64,000 bases of DNA from contig OX422214.1 in assembly GCA_949130495.1 (NCBI GenBank), forward strand, positions 254,266,187 to 254,330,186, given 5' to 3'. The DNA is from Sambucus nigra (lineage: Eukaryota; Streptophyta; Magnoliopsida; Dipsacales; Adoxaceae). Below the pieces are notes generated by a model that worked only from the letters and a program-made list of their open reading frames with translations, did not search any database and had not been told where the DNA came from. This document shows positions 38,901 through 52,003 of the stretch, piece after piece. Each line of letters opens with the position of its first letter. Within the stretch, counting starts at the first letter, position 1. The position numbers and the translations under genes were made by a program.

Positions 38901-40286
38901 ATCCTGGCAATCGTCTTGACTGCACAAATGGTTTTTCGATGTAACACGTTTGCCCAACCCAAAACAAAATTATTTTAATCGTTGCCTTACAAGGCACCGT
39001 ATTCCTGTCCTTTTTCTGATTTTGGAACCTTTTATCGTGAGTGATTTCACTCCGCACAAAATACCTCAACACATAATCCACTTACCACCTGTCCTACTAA
39101 CCAGGTTAGGATTGTCCTTCTCTCGGACGTTAGTAAACTCGATTCTTGTTAGCTATTCCGGTTGTTCCCTTAGCCTTTTAGGTCATAGAGATCATGTTAC
39201 TATCTATAATAGTACTTACTGAATTTACCATCACTTGGTAAGAATTTAACTATCTGAAGCATTTAAATGGTTTTCCTGATGTGTATCCACACCCTTTTGT
39301 GGTGCTATACCACCACCGTTGTATTCAGTCTTATTCTCGACTAAATTCTTCGATTCCTTTAACTTCCCCCACAAATAAGCATTATCATCTATATTGACAA
39401 AATATGGCATTGTCAACCTCTGAATCGATTTTCCATCAGAATTTCCTCCTCGAGTATTATCAACTATTATTACAAGTTGGTCTCCCACTTGGAGTCGTTT
39501 CCTCCACTAGTATCTACCTCTTTCGATACAAAATTCGCTAACGGTTAAGATTCATATTCACGAACGGACCCTTGACGTGCCCTTTCTCGATGAGTTCAGA
39601 ACCACATTTGCTTCTCATCCTGAACAGTTGAGGAAGGAACATACGGTCAACACTGTACCTAAGGTTCTCCTATAGGCATAACATTCCACTTCTAAAATTG
39701 GTGGTTGACTTCAACCATTATAATTTTGTCCCGAAAGCCAAGAAAATTTTCTCTAAATTTTCACTTTCAGTTTTCCACACTCCGTCCTATATTTAAGCCT
39801 TTGGATACTTTACCTCCTTTGGTAACCACATACAATTTTCGCGTTTCTAAAATTTCCCACTCACAGTCTCTACACGTTTTTATAATACGTTGGGTAAGCT
39901 TACCCTCGCACCTCATTTGACTATAACAGTATTTGAAAATCATTGTTGCACCTTAGTCGCCTTTCTATCGTGGCTTCTCGTGCCATAATGGAGGAGACCT
40001 CGACTACGGTCATCATCCTCGGATATATTTCATAATCTTAACTGAGCCCTGCCTCCTGATGTACGATTGATGGTCCTCTTCTGACATCCGTCATCGTTCG
40101 GCACACGCACATATCTGAACGAAATTTGAATTCACTAATGTATACACATTATAGCAGGAGAACGAAATCTCGTCACAGAAATCGACAATCCTAAACATAG
40201 GGCTCTATATCAAACAAAGCAACGCTGAAAGCATAATAAGCCGTACAGATCCTAAGGACTCTAGAACCTGATGTTCTGATACCACC
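35947..40286 (-). mobile_element. Tandem array internal region 3
   Basis: More diverged from int1/int2 than these are from each other (several substitutions in the same 115-codon ORF at 38071-38418). PBS 40273-40284 has one change (GTTCTGATACCA on the + strand). Cassette near 37973-38072. Confidence 0.85.
37973..38072 (-). repeat. Structured cassette, copy 15
   Basis: Minus-strand copy in int3. Loop TCGC-TTT-GCGA, and a longer C run (G on the minus strand) beside the core. Confidence 0.7.
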
Positions 40287-43200
40287 TGTGACACCCCGCC
40301 TAATTAAATACCGGGCGATCACTCCTTTATTAAATTAAATCAGGATGAATAGTTGGTCCATTCTTAGCATCACTGTCGAAAAATAAATTTTTCCAATTTA
40401 ACACCCTAATTAATTAAGCTAAGTGTCAAAACCATTTTCATACATACTTTCCAAATTTTATTTAAAAAAAAATCATTTATTTTATTAACAACATTCAATA
40501 AGTAAGAATCACACCACATTAAATTCTGCAACATAGTCCAATTAATTTAATACATTCGTCAATCGAATGTCAACATACGAAATCTAAAGTCACACATCCA
40601 AACTGAATAAATCCCATAGTAACAGTACTGGAAATAACTGAAATACAAATGTCCAATAACAATGACATAATGCAAAGGGCTACACATGCCCATCTAAATG
40701 AAAATACTAAGAGTGGATCTGACTGAACGAAGTCGTCTAATCAAGAGACCTGCAACTCCCACTAAAGCTGCAGCGCGTTCCTTCCAAGAGATCCCAAGAA
40801 AGATGCCCCTGTGGCTGGGCACCTCTAATACATACATATATATACAAGAGAGAGAGAGAAAAAGAAACGGGTCAAAGCCCGATAGTGTGTATGATTAGAA
40901 ATTCGTTTAGCAAGTATTTAAATTGATACAGGCCAATGCAACAACATATTAGTACGACACTCTCTTGAGAAATTCTCACCTCTCTTCTAATGTGCACACC
41001 TATCGCACTAACCTTCCCAACGGTTTACCTTATCATTTTACCACACTAACCTTCCCAATAATTTAGCTTATTTTAAATTACTCGTAAGATTTCAAAACCA
41101 AACAATATCATTGTTTAAAAAGGATACTTCCAATTAGTAGCACAACTCTCGTTTTAGCTTCATTAATTTATAAAGTTTCCCAGTGTCATATTATACTTTT
41201 CAAACAAGTATTTCCGATTTATAGTCCAGAATTATTTCTCACTTACCATATCACAGCAACAATTTAAATTTCCCAAATTTCATATATATATATTAAGCAC
41301 TCGTATAATATATACATTCTAATAGCACCAACATACAAACTATGGTGCAGGCATACTCTGATATCCAATCCCCGTATCGATCACACTATGGGATATACAA
41401 GTTTGGAATCACTCTCGAACTGTATCAACATATATACACAAACAAGATTGAGGCGAAGCATAGATTCCAAGTCTCTAAGAGGTCAGTACATACCCTCACG
41501 TCTCTTAGAACCGTCTGAACTATCAGTCCGATAGCCTGTACCAAGGATATCTATCTTCTAGGGTACAAGTCAATATCCCCCATAAAGGTCCCATCGAGAT
41601 AAGACTGTCCCAGCACGGTAACCTCAGGGATAGAAAGTAGCGCGGGTACGTTTTTCACACGTATATAGTATATGCATACACAACCATATAAATATACCAC
41701 TTAGTATTACATCAATATCGGTTTCTCTCCTCACCCATAATTACGATATTTATCCTTAATTTTCACATTAAGTATTCTTATAAGGGTTCGTCACTAACCT
41801 TAACTCGAAGGGTTTCTCCAACTCATTTCGTGACACTCGTGAACTCTATCCTCACAAGTATAAAATTCAGTAGGTGTCCTTATTATGTTCCAACGTAACT
41901 CTCTTACGCACCTTACCCTTCAACACATAAATTAATCGATTTATAAGTAATTATCCCGAAATGTAATCCTTGGTCCACATTAAGTATCTCCAAAATTCAT
42001 TCGTATAACCTTCTTGTCTCCACTATCTCCCAAAACATTATATTAAGGATGCCCAAGAATTATTTCATGATAAATTAAATTTAACTCATTTAATAAGGGA
42101 AATAGGAGTCTGCCAGGAGGGGTCGATCGATCGAGGTTTGGGGCTCGATCGATCGAGCCTTCGATGGATCGAAGCTCTAGGCTCGATCGATCGATCAAGC
42201 AGGTATTTCGATTTCTGCAGAATTGCAGTTACGGGTTCTACCACTTTTCTTCATCCAAATCCATATTTTCCAAACCCAAACGTCCCAAAAATTCTACTAC
42301 TAACATTGTATCAATATACCAAACATTTCCAACGTAAGGCATGTGTATTTTTATCATTTAAACATGTATTTTTAACCCAAAATTCTATTTAATTATCAAG
42401 AACCCTAGAATTTTCTTAAACAGGTTTCTAACAAATTTTCTCCAGAATTTCCTTCTTATAATCATCAAAATTTCGTGGTTAAATTCCTCTACATGGCAAG
42501 GGTTTCCAGAATCATCATATAAACCAATACTACATGGATTTTCCTATCACAAATTGGGTTTTCTTCCATATATTTCATCCCTAATCATTCCTAAACTAAT
42601 ATGGAAATTGCTCCAACGAAATAAGCAAGATAAACACTTGCCTGGGATTTTCAGAAGTCTGGATTGTGGCTGATTTTGGTGTGGTTACGTTCCCCGTCTC
42701 GCGATCTACGCGTTGGTGGTGGCGGCGGTGCAAACCGTTGAGTTTTGAGCCTTGGAATTGCTTGAGAGCTCTCTCCTCTCTTCTCCAATGGCCGTTCTAG
42801 GTTTTGGGTATTCTAACCCTAGGTGACAACCTCAATATCAGATATAGCCCCTCTAATTTTCGTTGGTTTAATTACCCAAAAATGTGAAATGACCAAAATG
42901 CCCTCCTGGGTTACTAATTAGGCCTAAAAACGCCCCGAGACCCAAACTACACCCCCGGGTTCACTTTTCTGACTATCTCGACCCTTCCGGATGCGTTGGC
43001 GCACTCAAAATGACCATACGAACAACTTATAAAATATTCATTTTTATTTATCAATATTTAGTCCTGACGCGACACGGGCGCGGCCCGACTCAAATTTCCA
43101 AAATTGTCATTTTATTCACTCGTGACATTCAATATAACCAATATTACATATTACTTTGCTCATTAGTAATATGCAACAAATTTCCCATAATTACTAACTC

Positions 43201-43315
43201 TCGTCACGTTAATAATTATAACATAATTAATTTCCGGATTTTTATTTAATAATTAACTCACATTAAATTTAATAAATCCCCAAATTAATATAGCATAAAA
43301 ATACGGGGTATTACA
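40287..43315 (-). mobile_element. Tandem array LTR4 (outer right, 5' LTR)
   Basis: 3,029 bp; its minus-strand start TGTAATACCCCG is at 43315. Palindrome array 42122-42200. Donor-like CAG|GCAAGT reads on the minus strand at 42641-42636, about 675 nt into the LTR. Shares the LTR1 variant set. Confidence 0.9.
42636..42641 (-). promoter_or_regulatory. Putative GC-AG donor in tandem LTR4
   Basis: CAG|GCAAGT on the minus strand, followed by GTTTATCTTGC. LTR1 has a mutated version (CACGCAAGT). Confidence 0.35.
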
Positions 43316-43938
43316 AAAAAATTATGATCCAATGGCATAATAACAAATAAATAAATCTATCTTCGTGTTTCACATATATATAACTATCACTTGTGATTAT
43401 TACCCATGGACATGTATAACCTATGGTAAAATTAGATCCAAAATCAACCACTTCAAGTAATAAATTAAAATAATTAATTTATTAACAAAGTCAAATTTAT
43501 AATACACACAATAACATCAAAATAAATTAGAAAGAACAAATAACTATAACACTCAAAAACTAATAAATTTTAAAATATAAATAAACTAAGCATAAGTATA
43601 CGAAATAACTCAAAACGCATATAGCGAGAACATTGATTAAAAAAAGTACATACTTATATAATTTTGGTAATTTAACTTGTGGAGCTGTGGATACAAATGA
43701 TTCAGCTCTGGTGCCAAGCAAAAGACAATAATTTAACTCGTACCTAGTACGCTTGTAGTTAACCAAGGGTCTAATTTAGGGGATTGGAAAGGTCGAGTAA
43801 CTGTATCGTTAATTCAGCCAATTAGATGGAAACTATTTAGGGGATTGGAAAGGTCGAGTACAATTCCTCAAAATAAACTTTGGAATACCATACTGGCTGT
43901 TATATATAAAAAAAAATCATTTACAAGAAAGGACTAAT
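43316..43938. other. Low-copy spacer before element G
   Basis: AT-rich, no gene seen. 43755-43915 is a copy of 55198-55345 (GGGGATTGGAAAGGTCGAGT twice, then TTTGGAATACCA and TGTTATATATAAAA). The 3' edge CTAAT (43934-43938) is the left target-site duplicate of element G. Confidence 0.7.
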
Positions 43939-44395
43939 TGTAATACCCCACGATTTTGGAGGCTGAGAAATTAAATTTTTGGGAAAATAAAATTTAATTA
44001 AATTGGAGAATTTAAAATTTGAAAATTGAGGTCCAAAAATAGAGGACATTTTAAAGTATTCCGGATGATGATTTTGGAGGGTACCATTGATCCCGGAAGG
44101 GTCGAGATAGTCAAAATGACTGTCATTGGGTTTTATTTCGACTCCGGAATATTTTTAAGTTAGTTTGACTCGAATTGGTGAAAATGAGTCATTTAAAGTG
44201 TGTATTAACATTTAAAATTGGGTTTATATTTTAAAGGATTTGGAGGCTTACGGATGAAGCCATTTCTCATTTATAGAAAGAGATAAAAAGCCCTAGAGGG
44301 ATAAAGAAGAAGAAAAGAAGAGAGAAAGGAAGAAAGCTTGGAGATTTTCGGCCCAAACGCGTCAACGAGGACGATCCAACCTCTAAAAATTTGAG

Positions 44396-44401
44396 GCAAG
44401 T
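44396..44401 (+). promoter_or_regulatory. Putative GC-AG donor in LTR G
   Basis: GAG|GCAAGT followed by GTTTAATCTTGC, after an A/G-rich leader. Preserved in the 3' LTR at 50062-50067. Confidence 0.4.
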
Positions 44402-44690
44402 GTTTAATCTTGCTAAATAGTTGTTTGTGCATTTCATTTCATAATTTGTGGGTTAAACAAATGGATTTTTGGGTATTAATATCAAAACCTAGATTTTGGG
44501 TATAAAAATGGAAATCTGACGTTTATATATGGGTTTGTTGATATATAAATGGTTGGGATGAGGTGTAGGATGGGTTTTCTTGTTAATAATATTATTGGGT
44601 TAAAGATTTCGGGGTTTGGTGATGATATTTGGGTGTTTGAGGATTTAGGGTTTGCTGAAAATGGGAAATCGGCCAAGAGAACTAGTATGG

Positions 44691-44788
44691 CCGGTCGACC
44701 GCGCCTTAAGGGAAAAGCCTACTGCATTTCTTCGTAGGCAAAATTTGGACCCGCGGTCGACCGGGGGTCTGGGACCGGTCGACCGGTC
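44691..44788. repeat. Self-complementary array in LTR G
   Basis: GGCCGGTCGACCGCG, then CGCGGTCGACCGG and GACCGGTCGACCGGTC. Shares the CTTCGTAGGCAAAA spacer with LTR A, so the A and G arrays are homologous. The 3' LTR copy is at 50350-50447. Confidence 0.85.
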
Positions 44789-46483
44789 CCCTGTTTTTAG
44801 CCCAAAGTTTGGAGTTCTTTTACCCTTTTTTCTTTTGGAGTTTTATTCTTAGGGGCTTTCTTAATGGGCTCAATATGAAGGGTTACGATATTAAATCTAG
44901 GGAATAGGGCCCTAGGTCGAATAGGGGCTTGCGGACCTATGTTAAATTGATATAGGAGGATGGGATGCCTCTTTTAGTAATGAAAGGAACATGGGACTTA
45001 AGTGATTGGCGGATTGTTTTTATCATGATAGAGGTGAATTATCATGAAATGGTTATAAATGGAATAGGGATAGTCTCTTTTGCCTATACGTGTATTAAAA
45101 ATGGATACCCTTAGGTATAGTGGGGGATCTCAGTGAGGATGGGAGTTCTAACTCGAGGTCCTAAGTGAGTTTATATATATGATTGAGGACCGACGAGAGA
45201 AGATGTTGTGCATCCTTGAGGAGTATAGACTTAAGGAATAAATTATGAACGTAATAAGATTTAGAGTTCATTAGAACTATTAAACCTTAGGTGGGATTCA
45301 ATTACTTGAAACGAGGTTGGAATAATTTGAGATTTTAGACTATTAAGTCATATATGTGCCTATGGTTAAATAGTACTAAAGGTAATTATCTACTTTCGAA
45401 TATGGATGAAATGTGTAGTGATGGGTTCCTACACAAAATTTTGGGTGATAACCCTAAGGTTGAATATATATGTATATATAAATACATATGATTTTGGGAG
45501 ACTATTCATCATAGGTAATATGGTTCAAGTGAGGGATTGTATTCACATATCGAGGTAAATTAAATGAGTTTGTGGTGACGGCTTGTATATTGAGGATATT
45601 ATATACTTATAGCCGAGTGTATATAGATATCTTATACATGTGAGCGAAAATTACTTTGTATACATATATAAAGATATGTGAATATATGTTTATATATCTA
45701 TATAGATATGAAAATATGGATATATTTATGTTGTGGACATATGTGGTATGGATACTTAAACCGTATATGATGGTTTAATGTTTAATTATATGATTGGATC
45801 ATATAGATGTATATATATTATGCACGTGAATGATATATATACTTATTTGGTTAAGCATACCCCGCTCATGCTATCATTGGGAAGTTGCGCGCGTAGAGGG
45901 TGAGCATCCTGGCTAGAAAAGCAGGGTGTGGATATTCCCCAGGCCATAGTCGTCCCATGTGTTATTATGTGATTTACATTTTTTATATTTTTGGGATGAG
46001 ATGTGGTGGGTATGTTTCGTCTCATTACCGGTTTGGAGCTATGACCGCTTCTCGGGACGTTGTGTGTGTGAGTTTACCACGAGTTGGGTGTCGTTTAGTC
46101 CCACCATGGTGACCCCAGTATTGCTACGTGAGTCGGGCACTGGGAAGATGATAACATTGATGCAGTTTATCGGCGCTATATATAGTCGGGTATTTATTTG
46201 TGCATGTCCTTTGTACATCATATATGGTATGTATACATGGTCATGGGATTGGATGATGGTGTGTGTATATATATGGTTAGAATGAAATGCCTGTATATAT
46301 ATTTATATATCCTATGGATGAAAGGATATGAAAACTTTGTAGAGTACATCTTGGATGATTATGATGTACTAGATTGATGGGGGGGGGGGGGTTGATGTAT
46401 CGCATTTAAGGAGTACTTCGGTTACATCATCCCAAGGAGATTAGTTGAGATTTTTAGTTATTTCCATATTGTAGTTTAAAATT

Positions 46484-46558
<75 letters not shown>
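46484..46558 (+). repeat. (TAG)n microsatellite in 5' LTR of G
   Basis: About 25 TAG units. The 3' LTR has only a few at the matching place (52181-52192), so the repeat length changed after or during insertion. Confidence 0.9.
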
Positions 46559-46563
<5 letters not shown>

Positions 46564-46578
46564 TGTACGGCATTATGG

Positions 46579-46691
46579 ATCTCCATGATCGACATTGTCA
46601 AAGAGTAGTGTAAAGGGGTGGTTCCTTGTTTGGATTTTGCTTTGCAAGACACCCCACGCACGAAATGTAGTACATTATTGAGAGTAGAGAG
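46579..46691 (+). repeat. Structured cassette, copy 8
   Basis: Loop TTGC-TTT-GCAA, a two-sided change from TCGC-TTT-GCGA. Confidence 0.75.
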
Positions 46692-46723
46692 AAGTTCTTT
46701 CGATATTTATGTGTGGCATAATG

Positions 46724-46837
46724 GATCTCCCGGATCGACGTTGACAAGGAGTAGTGTAATTGGGTGGTTCCTTGTTTGGATTTCTCTTTGCGAGACACCC
46801 CACGCACGAAACGCAACGCAGTGTTGAAATTGGAGGG
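46724..46837 (+). repeat. Structured cassette, copy 9
   Basis: Second copy in the 5' LTR of G, about 146 bp after copy 8. Loop TCTC-TTTGC-GAGA. Confidence 0.75.
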
Positions 46838-47292
46838 AGGTTGTGTCAATAATAATTTTGCCTGCTTATTAATTAGAAATTAAATCATATATTTCAACCC
46901 AAATGCATATTGGGTAACTTATTAAATTATAATTGATTAAATTATAAACTGGAATCCATTAAGCCTAATAAGGAACTTATGATTAAAAATAAATACTTAA
47001 CTATGTTTAGAAAAGGGGTGGATTCTTGGTTTATAATAGGAAGGTAGATCTCGTGGGTATAGGCTAGGCCTATGATAAGTTAGGTTGTCCCTATAATTGG
47101 GGTAATTTAACTAATAATATTGAGGACGCGAATAGGTGCGCGCCTTTAGATGAGAGGTGAGTTGGGATTCCACGAGAGTGCGATTCCACTTTAATTATGA
47201 AATAAGTGTACCGATATTTATTATGCACGGTTAACACACTTGCTAAATATTTTTCGCACTCGGGCTCTGGCCTGTTTACTTTTCTTTCCTGC

Positions 47293-47328
<36 letters not shown>

Positions 47329-47834
47329 CTACAGGTATCCTACCACATGGATGCCGGATGACTTTCTATCCAGAGTCTTGGGAGCCGCGACAGGTGCGGA
47401 CTGTTGCGGGATGTAGAAAGTAGTCTCTTCCACCTTTGAAAAATTCTAGGTAGGATTCATGTCGTTTATCGGGTTTGTACCCAAGGGATATTTATATACA
47501 TGTTTATATTTATTCCATTTCAGTAATTGTATTGGCTGTGACCCGACAGCTTATTCGGGTTTATTTCTTTGTAGCATACTCATTTGTAGTTATTCACTTT
47601 ATTTATCATCATTTTAGTACGCATCTATCTTTTCCTTATTAGTAGTTACAGTGTTGGTTCGTTAATTATAGTGTGTTTTATTTAATTTTAACATCTCGCT
47701 TGTATGATATCGGGTAGTTAGTCCTATATTATATAGTACCGACAGTTGATGTTGAGACTGGACCATCTGAAACTCCTAATTTGATGTAGTATAGGGTTGG
47801 CCACCTGTTATTATTTTGAGTGGGTTGTTACAGA

Positions 47835-47846
47835 TGGTATCAGAGC
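47835..47846 (+). other. PBS of element G
   Basis: TGGTATCAGAGC, exact initiator Met-tRNA type, two bases after the LTR. Confidence 0.95.
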
Positions 47847-48016
47847 ATCAGGTTCTAGAGTCCTTAGGATCTTTACGAGTTTTCTGCATTCCTCCGTTAA
47901 CGTTCTTGACATAAAGTCCTACAATTAGGACTATTGTGTTCACTGCGTTGTTTTCTTCTGTGAAGTATATTCACTTGATTGGCGTTCTGATAACAGTTGC
48001 TCTTGTTCCGTTTCAG

Positions 48017-48560
48017 ACGTCGCCTAGATTTTGTCGTCTAGGAAAGGATAGGATTAGAAGTACAATACCCATAGCATATTTTGGGTACGCTTTAATCGGG
48101 GGTATTTATTTTCCCCGATTCCGTAGGAGATATTGAGGAGATTTCTAGCAGTGGTATGAGGTGATTTATCGGCAGTTGAGTAAGAAAGGAAAATTTACTC
48201 GAATGGTGAATCTTGGACTTAGTAAGGTAAGTCTGAGGAGAGGAATATAATGTAGTCTTTCGGAGGTTTAAATTGAGAAACCTGTCAACCTTGGTTAGGG
48301 AACCCGGTGTTGGTGACTTGTCCCGATGTGAGGTAGGTGGAGTTGTTCTAATATCAGGGTTATCGCCTTCTAGGAAGAGGGAGTAATAAATTGGAGACTC
48401 GGTTTCGTTAAGTAGGACTGAGAGAATTTTTGGTAATCGCAATTGCATTTTGTCCTTCAAAACGGTTAGGAAGGATTTTGGGAAAGATGTTCCTCTTGTG
48501 GAGAAATAGGTTTAGTAATAACGATTGTCCTGGAAGGAGTAGAGGACTTTAAATAAGGAT
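48017..48560 (+). pseudogene. Degraded gag of element G, start codon ACG
   Basis: Collinear with gag of H but with stops and frameshifts. TTTCAG (48011-48016) is followed by ACG where H and E have ATG. Recognisable pieces: PIAYFGY...YFPRF (48068-48122) for the region before YFP, FTRMVNL (about 48195), and a zinc-knuckle trace near 48490-48530. The minus-strand element F has the same ACG (59560 region), so the start loss is shared rather than random decay of one copy. No protein expected. Confidence 0.6.
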
Positions 48561-49202
48561 CCAAAGATGAAGTAAAGCAATTGGATTATGGAAGTATAAG
48601 GTAGAATACATTTCTTTGGGTTTAAGTCATACTTTGTGCGATATCGGGAACGTCACGCATAAGGTATGATGAGTAGTTAGCCGCTACACCCCTAGGGTGT
48701 ACAGAATTTCCTTGGAAGAAGGAGTGAGCAAATACGGACTTTGTATGGCATCTTTTGAGAAAATAAATCGTTTCGTGAGGAGATAGTCGAGAGTTGTAAT
48801 AATTGAATTCCGGAGGTGCGGAATTGTCAAGGTTTGCCGAGTAGTGACTATAAGGTTACTGTCTTATGGGTAGGTTAGGGCGTGTAATTACAGTGTTCCA
48901 AGGAGGGAAGGACTTACTTTGAACGATGTTTTGGTGTGATGTTTAGGAATGGTATAACTGAGAGGTTCAAAGTTTGGTAGATTTATTTTGAGCGGATAAT
49001 TTAGCCCATAGTTGTGCTAGTCTTAAGAACTAGGTAGTGGTTAGAAGTATTGTGATTATTGAGGCCTTGTGTCCTAAACACAAGGTGTTCGTTTGGCGTG
49101 TCGGAAGACGCGGAATTTATTTATATTATATTGTTATATAGGCCTTCGGGCAATATCATATATATGAAAATCTTTTATAAAATCTTAACCCTAGTTCAAC
49201 TA

Positions 49203-49311
49203 ACCTCAATCCCCGACCTAGCTACACAGTAGTGTATTGGGAGGGTTCCTTGTTTGGATTTCGCTTGCGAGACCTCCCCCGCACGAAGGTAGCTAGCGTC
49301 AAGAATTGAGG
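49203..49311 (+). repeat. Structured cassette, copy 10 (strongest stem)
   Basis: Located in the internal region, about 300 bp before the PPT. Arms pair as CCTCAAT/ATTGAGG and CTAGCTAC/GTAGCTAG, 15 bp in two perfect blocks. Loop TCGC-TT-GCGA. Confidence 0.8.
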
Positions 49312-49571
49312 AAAGTTCAACCATTGGGAATTTTAAAACTTTTATATAATTAATATGTTATTATAGATTATATTGGTGGTAGTTATATTATGATTTGAGG
49401 CTAATGGAGCCCAATTATAATTCTACGAGTTGAGCTCGGGTACGGGGTGTATGGGCGCCCAGGGTAGTAGGTTGGTTTAAAATCTTTATGGTTCGACGTG
49501 AGAACTAGAAAGGATCGGTACAGTGATCCTGATGTAAGGACCAAATGATATTGAGGTCCTAGGCATGTCTT

Positions 49572-49591
49572 AAATTTCGCGGGCGAAATTT
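49572..49591 (+). repeat. PPT-proximal hairpin (G)
   Basis: AAATTTCGC-GG-GCGAAATTT, a perfect 9-bp stem immediately before the PPT. Compare element A 3211-3230. Confidence 0.85.
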
Positions 49592-49593
49592 CT

Positions 49594-49605
49594 TTAAGGG
49601 GGAAG
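49594..49605 (+). other. PPT of element G
   Basis: TTAAGGGGGAAG ending two bases before the 3' LTR start. Confidence 0.88.
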
Positions 49606-51958
49606 TATGTAATGCCCCTCGATTTTGGAGGCTGAGAAATTAAATTTTTGGGAAAATAAAATTTAATTAAATTGGAGAATTTAAATTTGAAAATTGAGGT
49701 CCAAAAATAGAGGACGTTTTAAAGTATTCCGGATGATGATTTTGAGGGTACCATTGATCCCGGAAGGGTCGAGATAGTCAAAATGACTGTCATTGGGTTT
49801 TATTTCAACTCCGGAATATTTTTAAGTTAGTTTGACTCGAATTGGTGAAAACGAGTCATTTAAAGTGTGTATTAACATTTAAAATTGGGTTTATGTTTTA
49901 AAGGATTTGGAGGCTTACGGATGAAGCCATTTCTCATTTAGAGAAAAGAGAAAAAGCCCTAAAGGGAGAAAGAAGAAGAAAAGAAGAGAGAAAGGAAGAA
50001 AGCTTGGAGATTTTCGGCCCAAACGCGTCAACGAGGATGATCCAACCTCTACAAATCTGAGGCAAGTGTTTAATCTTGCTAAATAGTTATTTGTGCATTT
50101 CATTTCGTAAGTTAAACAAATGGATTTTTGGGTATTAATATCAAAACCTAGATTTTGGGTATAAAAATGGAAATCTGACGTTTATATATGGGTTTGTTGA
50201 TATATAAATGGTTGGGATGAGGTGTAGGATGGGTTTTCTTGTTAATAATATTATTGGGTTAAAGGTTTCGGGGTTTGGTGATGATATTTGGGTGTTTGAG
50301 GATTTAGGGTTTGCTGAAAATGGGAAATCGGCCAAGAGAACTAGTATGGCCGGTCGACCGCGCCTTAAGGGAAAAGCCTATTGCATTTCTTCGTAGGCAA
50401 AATTTGGACCCGCGGTCGACCGGGGGTCTGGGACCGGTCGACCGGTCCCCTGTTTTTAGCCCAAAGTTTGGAGTTCTTTTACCCTTTTTTCTTTTGGAGT
50501 TTTATTCTTAGGGGCTTTCTTAATGGGCTCAATATGAAGGGTTACGATATTAAATCTAGGGAATAGGGCCCTAGGTCGAATAGGGGCTTGCGGACCTATG
50601 TTAAATTGATTTAGGAGGATGGGATGCCTCTTTTAGTAATGAAAGGAACATGGGACTTAAGTGATTGGCGGATTGTTTTTATCATGATAGAGGTGAATTA
50701 TCATGAAATGGTTATAAATGGAATAGGGATAGTCTCTTTTTCCTATACGTGTATTAAAAATGGATACCCTTAGGTATAGCGGGGGATCTCAGTGAGGATG
50801 GGAGTTCTAACTCGAGGTCCTAAGTGAGTTTATATATATGATTGAGGACCGACGAGAGAAGATGTTGTGCATCCTTGAGGAGTATAGACTTAAGGAATAA
50901 ATTATGAACGTAATAAGATTTAGAGTTCATTAGAACTATTAAACCTTAGGTGGGATTCCAATACTTGAAACGAGGTTGGAATAATTTGAGGTTTTAGACT
51001 ATTAAGTCATATATGTGCCTATGGTTAAATAGTACTAAAGGTAATTATGTACTTTCGAATATGGATGAAATGTGTAGTGATGGGTTCCTACACAAAATTT
51101 TGGGTGATAACCCTAAGGTTGTATATATAGGTATATATAAATACATATGATTTTGGGAGACTATTTTTCATAGGGAAAATGATTGAATATAGTTCAAGTG
51201 AGGGATTGTATTCACATATCGAGGTAAATTAAATGAGTTTGTGGTGACGGATTGTATATTGAGGATATTATATACTTATAGCCGAGTGTATATAGATATC
51301 TTATACATGTGAACGAAAATTAGTTTGTATACATATATAAAGATATGTGAATATATGTTTATATATCTATATAGATATGAAAATACGGATATATTTATGT
51401 TGTGGACATATGTGGTATGGATACTTAAACCGTATATGAAGGTTTAATGTTTAATTATATGATTGGATCATATGGATGTATATATATTATGCATGTGAAT
51501 GATATATATACTTATTTGGTTAAGCATACCCCACTCATGCTATCATTGGGAAGTTGCGCGCGTAGAGGGTGAGACTCCTGGCTAGAAAAGCAGAGTGTGG
51601 ATATTCCCCAGGTCATAGTCATTCCATGTGTTATTATGGGATTTACATTTTTTATATTTTTGGGATGAGACGTGGTGGGTATGTTTCGTCTCATTGCCGG
51701 TTTGGAACTATGACCGCTTCCCGGGACGTCGTGTGCGTGAGTTTACCACGAGTTGGGTGTCGTTTAGTCCCACAATGGTGGCCCCAGTATTGCTACGTGA
51801 GCCGGGCACTGGGAAGATGATAGCATTGATGTAGTTTATTGGCGCTATATATAGCCGAGAATTTATTTGTTCATGGCCTTCGTACATCATATATGGTATG
51901 TATACATGGTCATGGGATTGGATGATGGTGTGTATATATATATGGTTAGAATGAAATG

Positions 51959-52003
<45 letters not shown>

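Larger units (their letters stand above)
18192..43315 (-). mobile_element. Tandem array of three LTR retrotransposon units
   Basis: Four LTRs share three internal regions: LTR1-int1-LTR2-int2-LTR3-int3-LTR4. LTR starts at 18192, 25554, 32918 and 40287 give periods of 7,362, 7,364 and 7,369 bp. The strand is minus: TGGTATCAGAGC-type PBSs and PPTs read on the minus strand. Each internal region is about 4.34 kb with a decayed Gypsy pol. Outer flanks are AAAAC (18187-18191) and AAAAA (43316-43320), at best an imperfect TSD. Such arrays arise by unequal recombination between LTRs. Shared variants show LTR2/LTR3 and int1/int2 are the closest pairs. Confidence 0.92.
43939..47832 (+). mobile_element. 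5' LTR of element G
   Basis: 3,894 bp, TGTAATACCCC...GGGTTGTTACA. Contains an A/G-rich leader (44307-44340), donor-like GAG|GCAAGT (44396), a GGTCGACC palindrome array (44691-44788), a (TAG)n run (46484-46558), cassettes 8 and 9, and an AT repeat near 47300. Confidence 0.93.

Noticed and set aside
20041..42392. ORFs of 84 codons repeated four times (MGLDRS...), looking like a conserved small gene
   Set aside because: They lie in LTRs over the CGATCGATCG array, recur only because the LTRs recur, and have no domain, leader or ribosome-context support.
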